DNA of 64,000 bases, taken from positions 62,001 through 126,000 of the forward strand of contig CAYXPR010000001.1 in the NCBI GenBank assembly GCA_964467255.1. The letters are read 5' to 3'. Position 1 is the stretch's first letter; every line of letters starts with the position of its first letter. This DNA is from CAYXPR01 sp964467255 (GTDB lineage Bacteria > Pseudomonadota > Alphaproteobacteria > Rickettsiales > RGZB01). The notes under the pieces were generated by a model. The model searched no databases. It had not been told where the DNA came from and was given only the letters and a program-made list of their open reading frames with translations. Shown in pieces: positions 1 to 7,993 of the stretch. The position numbers and the translations under genes are program-made.

Positions 1-1
1 G

Positions 2-181
2 GTCACCGAACAAGATGCAAAAATCATGCAGGGCATGATTGAAAAATCAAACGTCAGTCCGGTGGTGGAAATGACGCGCATGATTAAAGTTTCACGCGGC
101 GTGGGCGGCATCACGAAGGTGATGTCAGACCTGCATGATATGCAGCTCCGCACCATTCAAACCTATGGCAGACAACAGTAA
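2..181 (+). CDS. flgF: FlgF, flagellar proximal-rod protein, C-terminal fragment
   Basis: Only the last 59 codons are inside the window, so the start is missing. The reading frame ends in a typical rod-protein tail: 'SNVSPVVEMTRMIKVSRGV' matches the conserved SNV-x-PV-x-EM-x-xMI motif shared by FlgF, FlgG and FlgE, which forms the C-terminal D0 coiled coil of the rod. Assignment to FlgF rather than another rod protein rests on position directly before flgG, 29 bp away, as in the usual flgF-flgG order. It would act in the periplasmic rod of the flagellar basal body. Confidence 0.85.
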   Translation, partial: VTEQDAKIMQGMIEKSNVSPVVEMTRMIKVSRGVGGITKVMSDLHDMQLRTIQTYGRQQ

Positions 182-210
182 GCGAATTTTTTAAGTAAGG
201 AGAAGTTTTT

Positions 211-996
211 ATGAGGTCACTCGGAATCGCAGCAACGGGCATGCAAGCGCAGCAGCTGAATGTGGATGTTATCTCGAACAACATCGCCAACTTAAACAGC
301 ACGGCGTTCAAACGCCAGCGCGCGGAATTTCAGGATTTGATTTATCAGAATCTGGTGCGCGCGGGCTCTACCTCTTCTGACACGGGCACGATTGTGCCGA
401 CCGGTGTGCAGTTGGGTCTTGGTGTGAGTGCAGGTGGTGTGTACCGCATTAACGAACAGGGTGCCTTGCGCCAAACCACGAATGATTTTGACGTTGCCAT
501 TGATGGCCGCGGGTATTTCATGATTACGCTGCCTGATGGTGAACAGGCATACACCCGTGCGGGTTCGTTCCAAGTAAATCAAGACGGTGAAATAGTAACG
601 CCGGAAGGTTACAGTGTTTCCCCTGGTGTGACAGTGCCGGCCGATGCGGTGGACGTAACCATCAACGCGAACGGCGAAGTGCTGGTGAAAATTGATAATC
701 AGATTGAACCGCAGAACGTCGGGCAGCTCGACATGGTGCGCTTCGTGAATGATGCGGGTTTAGAGGCGATTGGTGACAACCTATACCTCGAAAGCGCGTC
801 TTCCGGCGATCCGATTCAGGGATTCGCGGGCGATGTAGGCTTCGGCACCATCCGCCAAGGCTTTCTTGAAATTTCAAACGTGGATGCAGTGACGGAAATC
901 ACGTCGCTGATTACCGCGCAGCGTTCGTACGAACTTAACTCCAACGTATTGCAAACATCCGACGAGATGCTGCAGACGATTAGTCAGGTCAGATAA
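211..996 (+). CDS. flgG: FlgG, flagellar distal-rod protein
   Basis: Builds the distal rod, the drive shaft that crosses the peptidoglycan and the P and L rings. The 261-aa product has the family length. The N-terminus 'MRSLGIAATGMQAQQLNVD' with 'ISNNIANLNSTAFKR' is the rod-protein D0 signature, and the C-terminal 'QRSYELNSNVLQTSDEMLQ' is the second half of the D0 coiled coil. A strong Shine-Dalgarno (aaggag) lies 8 bp before the ATG. It sits between flgF' and flgA in one operon. Confidence 0.97.
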   Translation: MRSLGIAATGMQAQQLNVDVISNNIANLNSTAFKRQRAEFQDLIYQNLVRAGSTSSDTGTIVPTGVQLGLGVSAGGVYRINEQGALRQTTNDFDVAIDGRGYFMITLPDGEQAYTRAGSFQVNQDGEIVTPEGYSVSPGVTVPADAVDVTINANGEVLVKIDNQIEPQNVGQLDMVRFVNDAGLEAIGDNLYLESASSGDPIQGFAGDVGFGTIRQGFLEISNVDAVTEITSLITAQRSYELNSNVLQTSDEMLQTISQVR

Positions 997-1005
997 ACGA
1001 GGTAA

Positions 1006-1839
1006 ATGATGCGTAGCTTTTTCATCCATAGCATTCTGGCGCTCACGCTTTTTACAGCACCTGCGGCGCAGGCGCTTGAAACGGCGGCAGTTCCGGAAAC
1101 GCTAGTTGCAGAGCCATCCTCCATCTATTTTCATGAGATTGAAGATGCCATCCGCTCGGCACTGGTGGAGCGCGGTATGGATGAGTCGGTGGAACTGCAG
1201 CAACTCTATGTGGTGCCGTTGAATAACGGTAAGGGCATGCCGCTGAATAAAGCAAAATCACTTGGCATTACCTATCCGCTGGCACTGTCAGATATCACCG
1301 TGCAGGAACAATCGGGTCGTTTCGTGGCCGTGTTCCATAAAGTGGATGGTCAGGCACTCACCACCGTTTCAGAAGACGCACCAGTGCTACCACAAGCAGC
1401 GATGGTGTCTTTAGAAGTGCGCGGTCGTTACGCTGAAACGGTGGAAGTTCCGGCGCTTACCAAACAGATGCGTAAAGGCGATGTGATTGCGGCGTCCGAT
1501 ATTGACTGGATTCGCGTGCCGAAATCCCGCGTGCGCAGCAGTACGGTGCTGGAGGAAGAAAAGCTCGTAGGCCGCACGCCGCGCCGCTCGATTGATGCTG
1601 GCGAAGCCGTCCGTATTTCCGATATCGAATCACCGAAAATGGTGGAGCGCGGCAAGCCGATTGCCATCTTCTACCGCACGGGCACGATGGAGTTGCGCGA
1701 CATGGGCGTGGCGATGAGCGACGGTGCTTCTGGTGATATTATTCAGGTGAAGAATATTCGCAGTAACACGGTGGTGCAGGCAATGGTCAGCGCCCCGAGC
1801 ACGGCGACAGTGAATTACTGGCAGCAAGCGGCCAACTAA
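1006..1839 (+). CDS. flgA: FlgA, P-ring assembly chaperone
   Basis: Periplasmic chaperone needed to assemble FlgI into the flagellar P ring. The 277-aa product has an N-terminal signal peptide (about residues 1-23, ending 'APAAQA'), a variable middle part, and a SAF-type domain from about residue 145 ('TKQMRKGDVIAASDIDW', then 'GRTPRRSIDAGEAVR'), the fold typical of FlgA C-terminal halves. A second ATG one codon downstream is equally possible. It lies 9 bp after flgG and 21 bp before flgH, so the order is flgF-G-A-H as in several alphaproteobacteria. The usual next gene flgI is not in this window. Confidence 0.9.
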   Translation: MMRSFFIHSILALTLFTAPAAQALETAAVPETLVAEPSSIYFHEIEDAIRSALVERGMDESVELQQLYVVPLNNGKGMPLNKAKSLGITYPLALSDITVQEQSGRFVAVFHKVDGQALTTVSEDAPVLPQAAMVSLEVRGRYAETVEVPALTKQMRKGDVIAASDIDWIRVPKSRVRSSTVLEEEKLVGRTPRRSIDAGEAVRISDIESPKMVERGKPIAIFYRTGTMELRDMGVAMSDGASGDIIQVKNIRSNTVVQAMVSAPSTATVNYWQQAAN

Positions 1840-1860
1840 AAGGGAACAGGGGAGAAGTAT

Positions 1861-2619
1861 ATGAAACAGAATAAAACATTACAGTTGGTGGCGGCACTCG
1901 GTGTACTGATGGCAAGTTCGGCCTGCACCATGTCGCAGTTTGATGAATTGAAACATGTGGGCAAGCCACCGGAATTACAGGCGCCGCAAAATCCGGTCGA
2001 GAAGGCGGATTATCAGCCTATCAGTTGGCCGCAGCCAACGCCACTCACGGGCATTCACACCTCGGGTTCTTTGTGGCAGGCGGGTTCTAAAACCTTCTTC
2101 CGCGATACGCGTGCCCGCACCGTGGGTGACATCATGACGGTGATTGTAAAAATTCAGGATAAAGCGGAACTCGATAACTCTACCGAACGCACCCGCGATT
2201 CATCGGAAAGCCTCGATGTGCCATCGGTGTATGGTCTGCAGAAAAACATCCGTGGTCTGCTAAATCAGGAATCCGAAGGTGACCCGCTGCTGGACATCGG
2301 CAGCAAAACCAACACCAAGGGTGAGGGCAAAATCGGCCGTCAGGAAAATATCGAAACCAAAGTGGCCGCCGTGGTTACGCAGCTTATGGCCAATGGCAAC
2401 ATGGCGATTTATGGCAGTCAGGAAATTCGTGTGAACTCGGAAGTACGCCAGATGACAGTGCAGGGCATCGTGCGCCCTGAAGACGTTGCATCCGACAACA
2501 CGGTAGACATCACGCAGCTCGCTGAAGCGCGCATTTCTTACGGTGGCAAGGGTGACCTTACCAACGTGCAGCGCCCGCGCATTGGTCAGCAGGTGGTCGA
2601 TATTCTCTCGCCCTTCTAG
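1861..2619 (+). CDS. flgH: FlgH, flagellar L-ring lipoprotein
   Basis: Forms the outer-membrane L ring around the rod. The product is 252 aa, close to the family size. The N-terminus is a lipoprotein signal with the likely lipidated cysteine at residue 21 ('MASSAC'; the -3 residue is Ser rather than Leu, so the lipobox is slightly unusual). Family motifs include 'SLWQAGSKTFFRDTRARTVGDIMTV', typical of FlgH ('GSLW', 'D.RA..VGDI.TV'), and the C-terminal 'VRPEDVASDNTVDITQLAEARISYGGKGD'. It is the last gene of the flagellar operon; a terminator follows. Confidence 0.96.
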   Translation: MKQNKTLQLVAALGVLMASSACTMSQFDELKHVGKPPELQAPQNPVEKADYQPISWPQPTPLTGIHTSGSLWQAGSKTFFRDTRARTVGDIMTVIVKIQDKAELDNSTERTRDSSESLDVPSVYGLQKNIRGLLNQESEGDPLLDIGSKTNTKGEGKIGRQENIETKVAAVVTQLMANGNMAIYGSQEIRVNSEVRQMTVQGIVRPEDVASDNTVDITQLAEARISYGGKGDLTNVQRPRIGQQVVDILSPF

Positions 2620-2657
2620 AAGTTGAACGCTTCAAGGAGAGGAAGGGGTCGAGAGCA

Positions 2658-2692
2658 GGGCGGGGCGTGAAAACGCTCCGCCCTTTCACTTT
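2658..2692 (+). terminator. Rho-independent terminator after flgH
   Basis: A 10-bp stem (gggcggggcg at 2658-2667 paired with cgctccgccc at 2674-2683, one G-U pair) closes a 6-nt tgaaaa loop and is followed by a T-rich run. It ends the flagellar operon and also lies between convergent genes, although the T-run favours + strand function. Confidence 0.85.
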
Positions 2693-2703
2693 TGATGGAA
2701 TAT

Positions 2704-3144
2704 TTACTTTTCGCGCTCAGGCGTGATGGTGAATTCCGGCGGCTGCAATTTCATTTGCTCTAGGCCGCGTTCCAGCAACATGCAGAGTTCACCATTCGTG
2801 CAGTATTTATTGGTCGGAAAGCCTTTTTCAAGTGCTTCATTTGGCACGAGGTCTAGCATTAACATGCGTTCGCCCCCAATGTGCCGCACGGGATGCACAT
2901 GCACAGAATCATCCACGGTGTGGAGTAATGTGCTCAGCAATTCAATAGCGCCGTTTCGGTAGGCGCCGTCTTTCAGTGTAATCATATATTGGCCGGCATC
3001 ATCCTGTACGTTGGGAAGTCCGGTCTGTTTTTTAGGGTCTATACCGATATAGGCCTTATATTTGATATTGGCAGCTGAAGTACCCGCTTCAATCAGAATG
3101 GCCTGTAGTAAGGCTATGCAATCGCGCACTTCTTCTTCGTACAT
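2704..3144 (-). CDS. Unknown protein, paralogue of the gene next to it
   Basis: A 146-aa soluble protein with no signal peptide and no family I recognise. It aligns over its whole length with the neighbouring 142-aa product. Shared landmarks are a 'YMITLKDGAYRNGAIELLSTLL' block, a central 'MLMLDLVP' strand, and a C-terminal 'LERGLEQMKLQPPEFTI' segment. The start codon lies 1 bp after the stop of the upstream gene, so the two are almost surely co-transcribed. The protein looks like a compact alpha/beta fold; no catalytic motif is visible. Confidence 0.7.
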   Translation of the reverse strand: MYEEEVRDCIALLQAILIEAGTSAANIKYKAYIGIDPKKQTGLPNVQDDAGQYMITLKDGAYRNGAIELLSTLLHTVDDSVHVHPVRHIGGERMLMLDLVPNEALEKGFPTNKYCTNGELCMLLERGLEQMKLQPPEFTITPEREK

Positions 3145-3145
3145 A

Positions 3146-3574
3146 TCAATACTGCCTGCCCGTTAGCACTTTAAATTCATCCGGTTGTTGGCGTATGGCT
3201 ATGATGCCATGCTGAAGGCGCTGGCTGAATTCACGGTTGGTGAAATCCGGCATCCGCACGTCGCGGTCTAGCTCTGTTTCCGGCACAAGGTCTACTACAA
3301 TATTTCGCAGGGCAGCTGCTTTTTTAATATCCACAAGGCTTTTGCCTTCGCCATCGGTTAGCACGGTTGCCAGCGCCTCCATGGTGCCACTTCTATGTGC
3401 GGCATCATTTAAATGAATCGTGAAACGTCCGGCAGGTGGCTCGCCGGAGTTTCCCGCTGCGGGTAATTCCAGGTAAGGTTCATAGCTTACTTTTTCGGCG
3501 CGTGCGCCGACCAGCCGGCAAATCTCTGCTAGCTGCTTGATGGCCTCGCGTGCGTAATCCGAAGGGCGTTCCAT
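3146..3574 (-). CDS. Unknown protein, tandem paralogue
   Basis: A 142-aa cytosolic protein, first gene of a two-gene unit on the minus strand with a good Shine-Dalgarno (aggag) before its ATG. It repeats the plan of the 146-aa downstream product: helical N-terminus, 'RFTIHLNDAAHRSGTMEAL', 'NIVVDLVPETEL', and a C-terminal 'LQHGIIAIRQQPDEF'. Identity is modest but the order and spacing of motifs are the same, so an old tandem duplication is the simplest explanation. Function unknown. Confidence 0.7.
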   Translation of the reverse strand: MERPSDYAREAIKQLAEICRLVGARAEKVSYEPYLELPAAGNSGEPPAGRFTIHLNDAAHRSGTMEALATVLTDGEGKSLVDIKKAAALRNIVVDLVPETELDRDVRMPDFTNREFSQRLQHGIIAIRQQPDEFKVLTGRQY

Positions 3575-3620
3575 GATGGTTGCTATACTCCTCCCATTGT
3601 CGAGTATAGCCTTGAAATAC

Positions 3621-4544
3621 TTAAAAATTCCTTAACAGAGCGGAAAGGGCGGATTCTGCGGTTTGGTGCTGCGGAACGGTGGGCATCTGGTTGTTCAGCC
3701 AGGTGAATTGCCGCTTAATATATTGGCGGGTGTTCGTCTGTGCGCGGGTAATGGCATCCGGCAGCGTCATGCGACCTTCGATATAGGCAATCAGCTCGGG
3801 CACACCGTGGGCTTTCATGGCAGGCAGATGCGGGTCAAGCTGTTGGTCTTTCATTGCGCGGGCCTCTTCCAGTGCGCCTTTATCCACCATCGTTTCAAAG
3901 CGTTTGTTCACGGCGTCATACACGGCATGACGGTCTGGCGCGAGGGCGATGGTGTGGAATATGTTTGCATCAAAATAAGGTATCAGCGGTTTTTTCTGCC
4001 ACTCGCTTAAGGGCACGCCGGTTTGCAGCACTACTTCATATGCCCGCAAAATACGCTGCGTGTTACCCACATCCAGCCGTGCGGCGGTTTCGGGGTCGCG
4101 TTTTGCAAGCTCGGCATGGAACGCGGCGTTGCCGATTTCTTCTATCAGCGCACGGGCGGCCTTGCGTGTGGCATCACTGCTTTTGGGCGTGGGCGGGCGG
4201 CCTTCCAGCAGGTGTTTTAAATACATGCCCGTGCCGCCCACCATCACAGGGGTTTTACCGCTTTTCCAGGCCGCTTCAATTTCCGGAATTGCCAGATTGA
4301 GCCAGCCCACCACGGTGCAGCGCTCGCGGGCTGGCATGCAGCCATAAAGCCGGTGCGGGGTGTATGCTTGTTCTTCTGCCGTGGGCTGCGCGGTAATCAC
4401 CGGAATTTCGCGGTAGACTTGCATGCTGTCTGCATTGATGATGACAGCAGGAATTTTCTCGGCTAAAAGCATGGCGAGGTTCGATTTGCCACTGCCGGTC
4501 GGGCCGGTGATGATGACGATTTTCTGTTGCATGAAAGGGAACAT
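3621..4544 (-). CDS. miaA: MiaA, tRNA dimethylallyltransferase
   Basis: Transfers a dimethylallyl group to N6 of adenosine-37 in tRNAs reading U-initial codons. The 307-aa protein begins with the P-loop 'GPTGSGKS' (residues 14-21), followed by 'INADSMQVYREIPV', 'YGCMPARERCTVVGW' and the conserved 'RILRAYEV' and 'HGVPELIAYI' segments of the family. An ATG four codons inside (MQQKIV, at 4532) is an alternative start. It is divergent from serB with almost no space between the two. The next enzyme of the same tRNA modification pathway, miaB, is also in this window at 61.3 kb. Confidence 0.96.
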   Translation of the reverse strand: MFPFMQQKIVIITGPTGSGKSNLAMLLAEKIPAVIINADSMQVYREIPVITAQPTAEEQAYTPHRLYGCMPARERCTVVGWLNLAIPEIEAAWKSGKTPVMVGGTGMYLKHLLEGRPPTPKSSDATRKAARALIEEIGNAAFHAELAKRDPETAARLDVGNTQRILRAYEVVLQTGVPLSEWQKKPLIPYFDANIFHTIALAPDRHAVYDAVNKRFETMVDKGALEEARAMKDQQLDPHLPAMKAHGVPELIAYIEGRMTLPDAITRAQTNTRQYIKRQFTWLNNQMPTVPQHQTAESALSALLRNF

Positions 4545-4550
4545 AACCCA

Positions 4551-5483
4551 ATGCCGGGCTGGAATAAAGACATAGAACGCGATCTGGTCTGCACGCTGCT
4601 GGCGCTGCCGGAAAAATTGCCACTGAATGATGCCGAAGTAAACACGGTGGTAGATATATTACAGGCCAGCGGCGCGGTGGTGACCGACGTGGTATGGCTT
4701 AAAAAAGAGGCGGCCTGCGATATTTTCTTTGCCATGCTGCCCGAAGAAGAAGCACAGGCGTTGATGGAGCAGGCGCTGGCTGCTGTGCCGTTTGATGCCA
4801 TTGTGCAGCGCGCGAAAACCCGCCGCAAAAAGCTGCTTATCTGCGATATGGATTCCACCATCATTCAGCAAGAATGCATCGATGAACTAGCGGATTTCAT
4901 GGGCATTAAGCCACATGTGGCGGAAATCACCGAGCGGGCGATGAATGGCGAGCTCGACTTTAAAGAAGCCTTACGCGAGCGCGTGATGTTGCTGAAAGGC
5001 CTTTCCGAATCCACCCTGCAGGAAGTATATGAAAAGCGCGTGACCTTCATGCCCGGTGCGCGCGAGCTGCTGGCCACCATGCGCGCTAACGGTGCGAAGT
5101 GCATTTTAATTTCCGGCGGGTTTACGTTTTTCACCAACCGTGTGCGCGATGCGCTGGGCTTTAACATCGATGAGTCGAACACATTGCTGATTGAAAACGG
5201 CAAGCTCACGGGCGGCGTGGCCGACCCGATTGTGGACAAGAACGTGAAGCGCGACGCGCTGGCGTTTTACACCGAAAAATTTGGGCTTCAGCGCGATTAC
5301 ACCATGGCTGTGGGCGACGGTGCGAACGACCTATTGATGCTGGAAGAGGCAGGCCTTGGCGTGGCCTTTCATGCCAAGCCGAAAGTCAGGGCTGCCGCGC
5401 GCGCCAAACTAAACACTTGTTATCTCGATGCATTGCTTTATGCTCAGGGCTACCACGAAGGAGAGGTCGTAGACCGCCTGTAA
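4551..5483 (+). CDS. serB: SerB, phosphoserine phosphatase
   Basis: Last step of serine synthesis, hydrolysing phosphoserine. The HAD-family phosphatase motif I is 'DMDSTII' (nucleophile D99 and acid/base D101 when numbered from this ATG), preceded by an N-terminal regulatory-like domain of about 90 residues. Motif II is 'LISGGFTFF' and motif III/IV 'VGDGANDLLML'. The open frame reaches back to an ATG at 4527, but that start lies inside the divergent miaA gene; 4551 gives 310 aa, the usual length. Confidence 0.95.
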   Translation: MPGWNKDIERDLVCTLLALPEKLPLNDAEVNTVVDILQASGAVVTDVVWLKKEAACDIFFAMLPEEEAQALMEQALAAVPFDAIVQRAKTRRKKLLICDMDSTIIQQECIDELADFMGIKPHVAEITERAMNGELDFKEALRERVMLLKGLSESTLQEVYEKRVTFMPGARELLATMRANGAKCILISGGFTFFTNRVRDALGFNIDESNTLLIENGKLTGGVADPIVDKNVKRDALAFYTEKFGLQRDYTMAVGDGANDLLMLEEAGLGVAFHAKPKVRAAARAKLNTCYLDALLYAQGYHEGEVVDRL

Positions 5484-5532
5484 CCAGTAGGTTTTAACGC
5501 AGGAAGGTGTAGGTAACACCCGGTAGGTAAGC

Positions 5533-5790
5533 ATGCTGTACTTAATGCGAAAAATTGGTGAGTCCATCATCATCAATGGCGATATTGAAGTGAAAGTGGT
5601 GGAGGTTAAAGGCAAAGCTGTAAAGCTTGGCTTTGAGTTCCCGACCACGGCCACAGTGCTCCGCAAAGAAATCCATGACCGTATTATCGAAGAAAACCTT
5701 GCCGCCGCTGGGGGGGTGGGTTTTGATATTGACGATGTCATCTCCGAGATTGATTTGCCGGATGAGCCAAAAAAGCCCACGAAACGGTAA
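5533..5790 (+). CDS. csrA: CsrA, RNA-binding translational regulator
   Basis: CsrA dimers bind GGA motifs in mRNA leaders and change translation. The 85-aa product matches CsrA from residue 1 ('MLYLMRKIGESIIING'), keeps the RNA-contacting L4 and R44 ('VLRKEIHDRI') and then has an acidic and lysine-rich C-terminal extension of about 25 residues beyond the usual 60. It lies between serB and tyrA, about 3 kb from the flagellar operon; CsrA often controls motility genes, but a link here is inference. Confidence 0.92.
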   Translation: MLYLMRKIGESIIINGDIEVKVVEVKGKAVKLGFEFPTTATVLRKEIHDRIIEENLAAAGGVGFDIDDVISEIDLPDEPKKPTKR

Positions 5791-5796
5791 CCAAGC

Positions 5797-7032
5797 ATGC
5801 CCCGCCATATCACCATCATCGGCATGGGGCTTATTGGCAGTTCACTGGCACGGGCACTTAAAACACACCCCACCACCTATGAAGTAACGGGCGCGGATGC
5901 CTCGCTCAAAACGGTGGAGATTTCTAAAAAACTGGGGCTGGCTTCCAAAATAACCAACGATTTGGTGAAGGCCAGTGCGCAGGCCGATATGGTGGTGCTC
6001 GCTACGCCCTTAAGCGCCTATGCATCGGTGATGGAAAAAATCGCCCCACACCTTAAAACACAGGCGGTGATTACCGATGTCGGCTCAGTCAAGGGCGCGG
6101 CCATTGAATCGATTTTGCCATTCCTGTCGAACGAGCAGCGGCGCTATTTTGTGCCCGCGCACCCCATCGCCGGCACTGAAAATTCCGGCCCCGAAGCGGG
6201 CAAGGCGGATTTATTCAAAGGCAAAAAAGTCATCATCACGCCGTTGTCGTTCTCCGAGCGCGAGGCGATTTCCGAAGTGATGGACATGTGGGAAGATGCT
6301 GGCAGCGCCATCGAGGTGATGGAAACCCGCAAGCACGATGAAATTTACGCGCTGGTGTCGCACATGGTGCAGCTTTTGTGCAGCGCTGCCATGATGGCGA
6401 TTACCATTTTGCCCAAAGAAAGTTACCGCGAAATTCAGCAACGGATGGACAATAATTTCCGCGCCTTTATTCGCCTCGCGGGGTCAGACCCTGTGATGTG
6501 GCGCGATATTTTCAGCGTCAACAGCGCGCATATTGAAGCGGTGGTGCGGCGCTTTTCCATGTATTTCATCAGCCTCGTGCGCATGGTCGAGGCAGGTGAT
6601 AACGGGGGTTTAAAAAAACGGCTAGAATCTGCGCGCAAAAAGCGTGATGAATTTTATTCCCGCCTGCATCACACGCCCGCGGCGAACGACCTTGTGGCGT
6701 CCGACTACGGCCCCGCGAAGTCCTATGCGCTTTCTTACCTTGAATTACTACCGGTGCTGATTTCTACCGCCATTATGGATAGTGTGCCGGAAGAAGAATA
6801 TGAACACGCGGCGGGAGCTGGTTTTTATGGCTTCACGCGCAGCATCGTGATTCCCGGCGCGACCGATGTCACGCGCATGCTGGCGCACCGCAAGGCGGTA
6901 GTGGTGGCGGCGGAAGGCTTTTTGCAGCAGGTGGATTTTCTGATGATTGCCGTTAAAAAAGGCCAGCTCAAAATGCTGGAAGAATCACTCGCGCGGGCAC
7001 GCGAGAGTTACCACATTTTGCTCAAAAAATAA
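5797..7032 (+). CDS. tyrA: TyrA, prephenate dehydrogenase with duplicated C-terminal bundle
   Basis: Oxidatively decarboxylates prephenate toward tyrosine. Residues 1-170 form the NAD(P)-binding domain ('IIGMGLIGSS') with the catalytic His in 'PAHPIAGTENSG' (H122). Residues about 181-287 are the standard helical dimerisation domain ('FRAFIRLAGSDPVMWRDIF'). The protein is 411 aa, about 110 longer than usual. The extra part (310-405) appears to repeat the helical domain: 'FYGFTRSIVIPGATDVTRM' parallels the segment above, and both end in 'L.ARE.Y'-like helices. It lies 6 bp after csrA and meets pheA tail to tail. Confidence 0.9.
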   Translation: MPRHITIIGMGLIGSSLARALKTHPTTYEVTGADASLKTVEISKKLGLASKITNDLVKASAQADMVVLATPLSAYASVMEKIAPHLKTQAVITDVGSVKGAAIESILPFLSNEQRRYFVPAHPIAGTENSGPEAGKADLFKGKKVIITPLSFSEREAISEVMDMWEDAGSAIEVMETRKHDEIYALVSHMVQLLCSAAMMAITILPKESYREIQQRMDNNFRAFIRLAGSDPVMWRDIFSVNSAHIEAVVRRFSMYFISLVRMVEAGDNGGLKKRLESARKKRDEFYSRLHHTPAANDLVASDYGPAKSYALSYLELLPVLISTAIMDSVPEEEYEHAAGAGFYGFTRSIVIPGATDVTRMLAHRKAVVVAAEGFLQQVDFLMIAVKKGQLKMLEESLARARESYHILLKK

Positions 7033-7884
7033 CTACAATTTGCGGGTTTTATCTGCCGGATATACGCCGAGTACGCGCACTTTTTGCGTGAAGAAGCCGA
7101 GCTCCTCCAGCGCTAGTTTCACGGGCTTTTCCGAGGGGTGGCCGAGGAAACTCATGAAGAACTGCGCAGTCGGCGCATCAAAGCCCTGAATGTAACTTTC
7201 CAGTTTCAGCACGTTGATGCCGTTGGTGGCAAAGCCACCCAGCGCCTTGTAAAGCCCTGCGGGGATGTTGCGCGCGGTGAATAAAATGCTGGTGATGATA
7301 TTGCCGCTGGGGTTCGGGTCCGTTGGCTCTTTAGAAATCGCCACGAACAGCGTGCGGTTGTCGTCATGGTCTTGCATGTCTTCTTTCAGCACGTGCAGGC
7401 CATAAAGCTCTGCTGCAAGGTCAGAAGCCAGCGCAGCCTTCGTCAGGTCCTTCTCCTGCGCGATTTTTTCGGCAGCGGCAGCAGTATCAGAAAACGGTGC
7501 TGCGGCAATGCCTAATTTGCGTAAATTATCGCGGCACTGCATCAGCGCCTGACTGTGGGAATAAGCGGATTTCACCGTTTCCAGTGTGGCGCCTTTTGGG
7601 GCCAGCAGATGGTGACGCACCTTGTGGATATATTCGCCGACAAAATACACGCTGCTGGCGGGCAGAATATTGTGGATTTCCGCCACGCGGCCCGCGCGGG
7701 AATTTTCGATGGGAATCAAGCCCAGAGCGGCTTTTCCACCATCCACGGCTTCAAACACATCTTCAAAGCTGGGGCAGGGCAGCGTGTCCATATACGGGTA
7801 GGCCTTGCGGCAGGCAACGTCCGAATGCGCCCCGGCAGAGCCTTGAAACGCGATGATATTTTTAGGGTCTTTGGTGGCAGACAT
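7033..7884 (-). CDS. pheA: PheA, prephenate dehydratase with ACT domain
   Basis: Converts prephenate to phenylpyruvate for phenylalanine. The 283-aa product has the dehydratase domain ('IAFQGSAGAHSDVACRKAYP', 'ALGLIPIENSRAGRV') and a C-terminal ACT regulatory domain from about residue 190. Two hallmark motifs are altered: the catalytic 'TRF' reads 'TLF' in 'DDNRTLFVAISK', and the ACT 'ESRP' phenylalanine-binding motif reads 'ESYI'. These could change activity or feedback control, though variation exists in the family. No chorismate mutase domain. Its stop is adjacent to that of tyrA. Confidence 0.9.
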   Translation of the reverse strand: MSATKDPKNIIAFQGSAGAHSDVACRKAYPYMDTLPCPSFEDVFEAVDGGKAALGLIPIENSRAGRVAEIHNILPASSVYFVGEYIHKVRHHLLAPKGATLETVKSAYSHSQALMQCRDNLRKLGIAAAPFSDTAAAAEKIAQEKDLTKAALASDLAAELYGLHVLKEDMQDHDDNRTLFVAISKEPTDPNPSGNIITSILFTARNIPAGLYKALGGFATNGINVLKLESYIQGFDAPTAQFFMSFLGHPSEKPVKLALEELGFFTQKVRVLGVYPADKTRKL

Positions 7885-7919
7885 GCTGAATTCCTAGGTT
7901 TTCTGCTTCATTTTGACGA

Positions 7920-7935
7920 AATATAGTGCTATATT
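7920..7935. promoter_or_regulatory. Palindrome between pheA and the DAHP synthase gene
   Basis: A perfect inverted repeat (aatatag-tg-ctatatt) sits in the 109-bp space between two divergent aromatic-biosynthesis genes. Each arm reads as a TATATT-like -10 on its own strand, so it may be overlapping divergent promoters, an operator, or both. No regulator is identifiable from the window. Confidence 0.4.
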
Positions 7936-7943
7936 CCCTAGCC

Positions 7944-7973
7944 TTGCGGCATAAGGCAAGAAGATAGTATAAA
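7944..7973 (+). promoter_or_regulatory. Likely sigma-70 promoter of the DAHP synthase gene
   Basis: TTGCGG (7944-7949) and TATAAA (7968-7973) are 18 bp apart and about 20 bp before the ATG at 7994. The match is good but the resulting leader would be short, roughly 14 nt. Confidence 0.45.
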
Positions 7974-7993
7974 TTCAGAAGAATGCAATTTGT

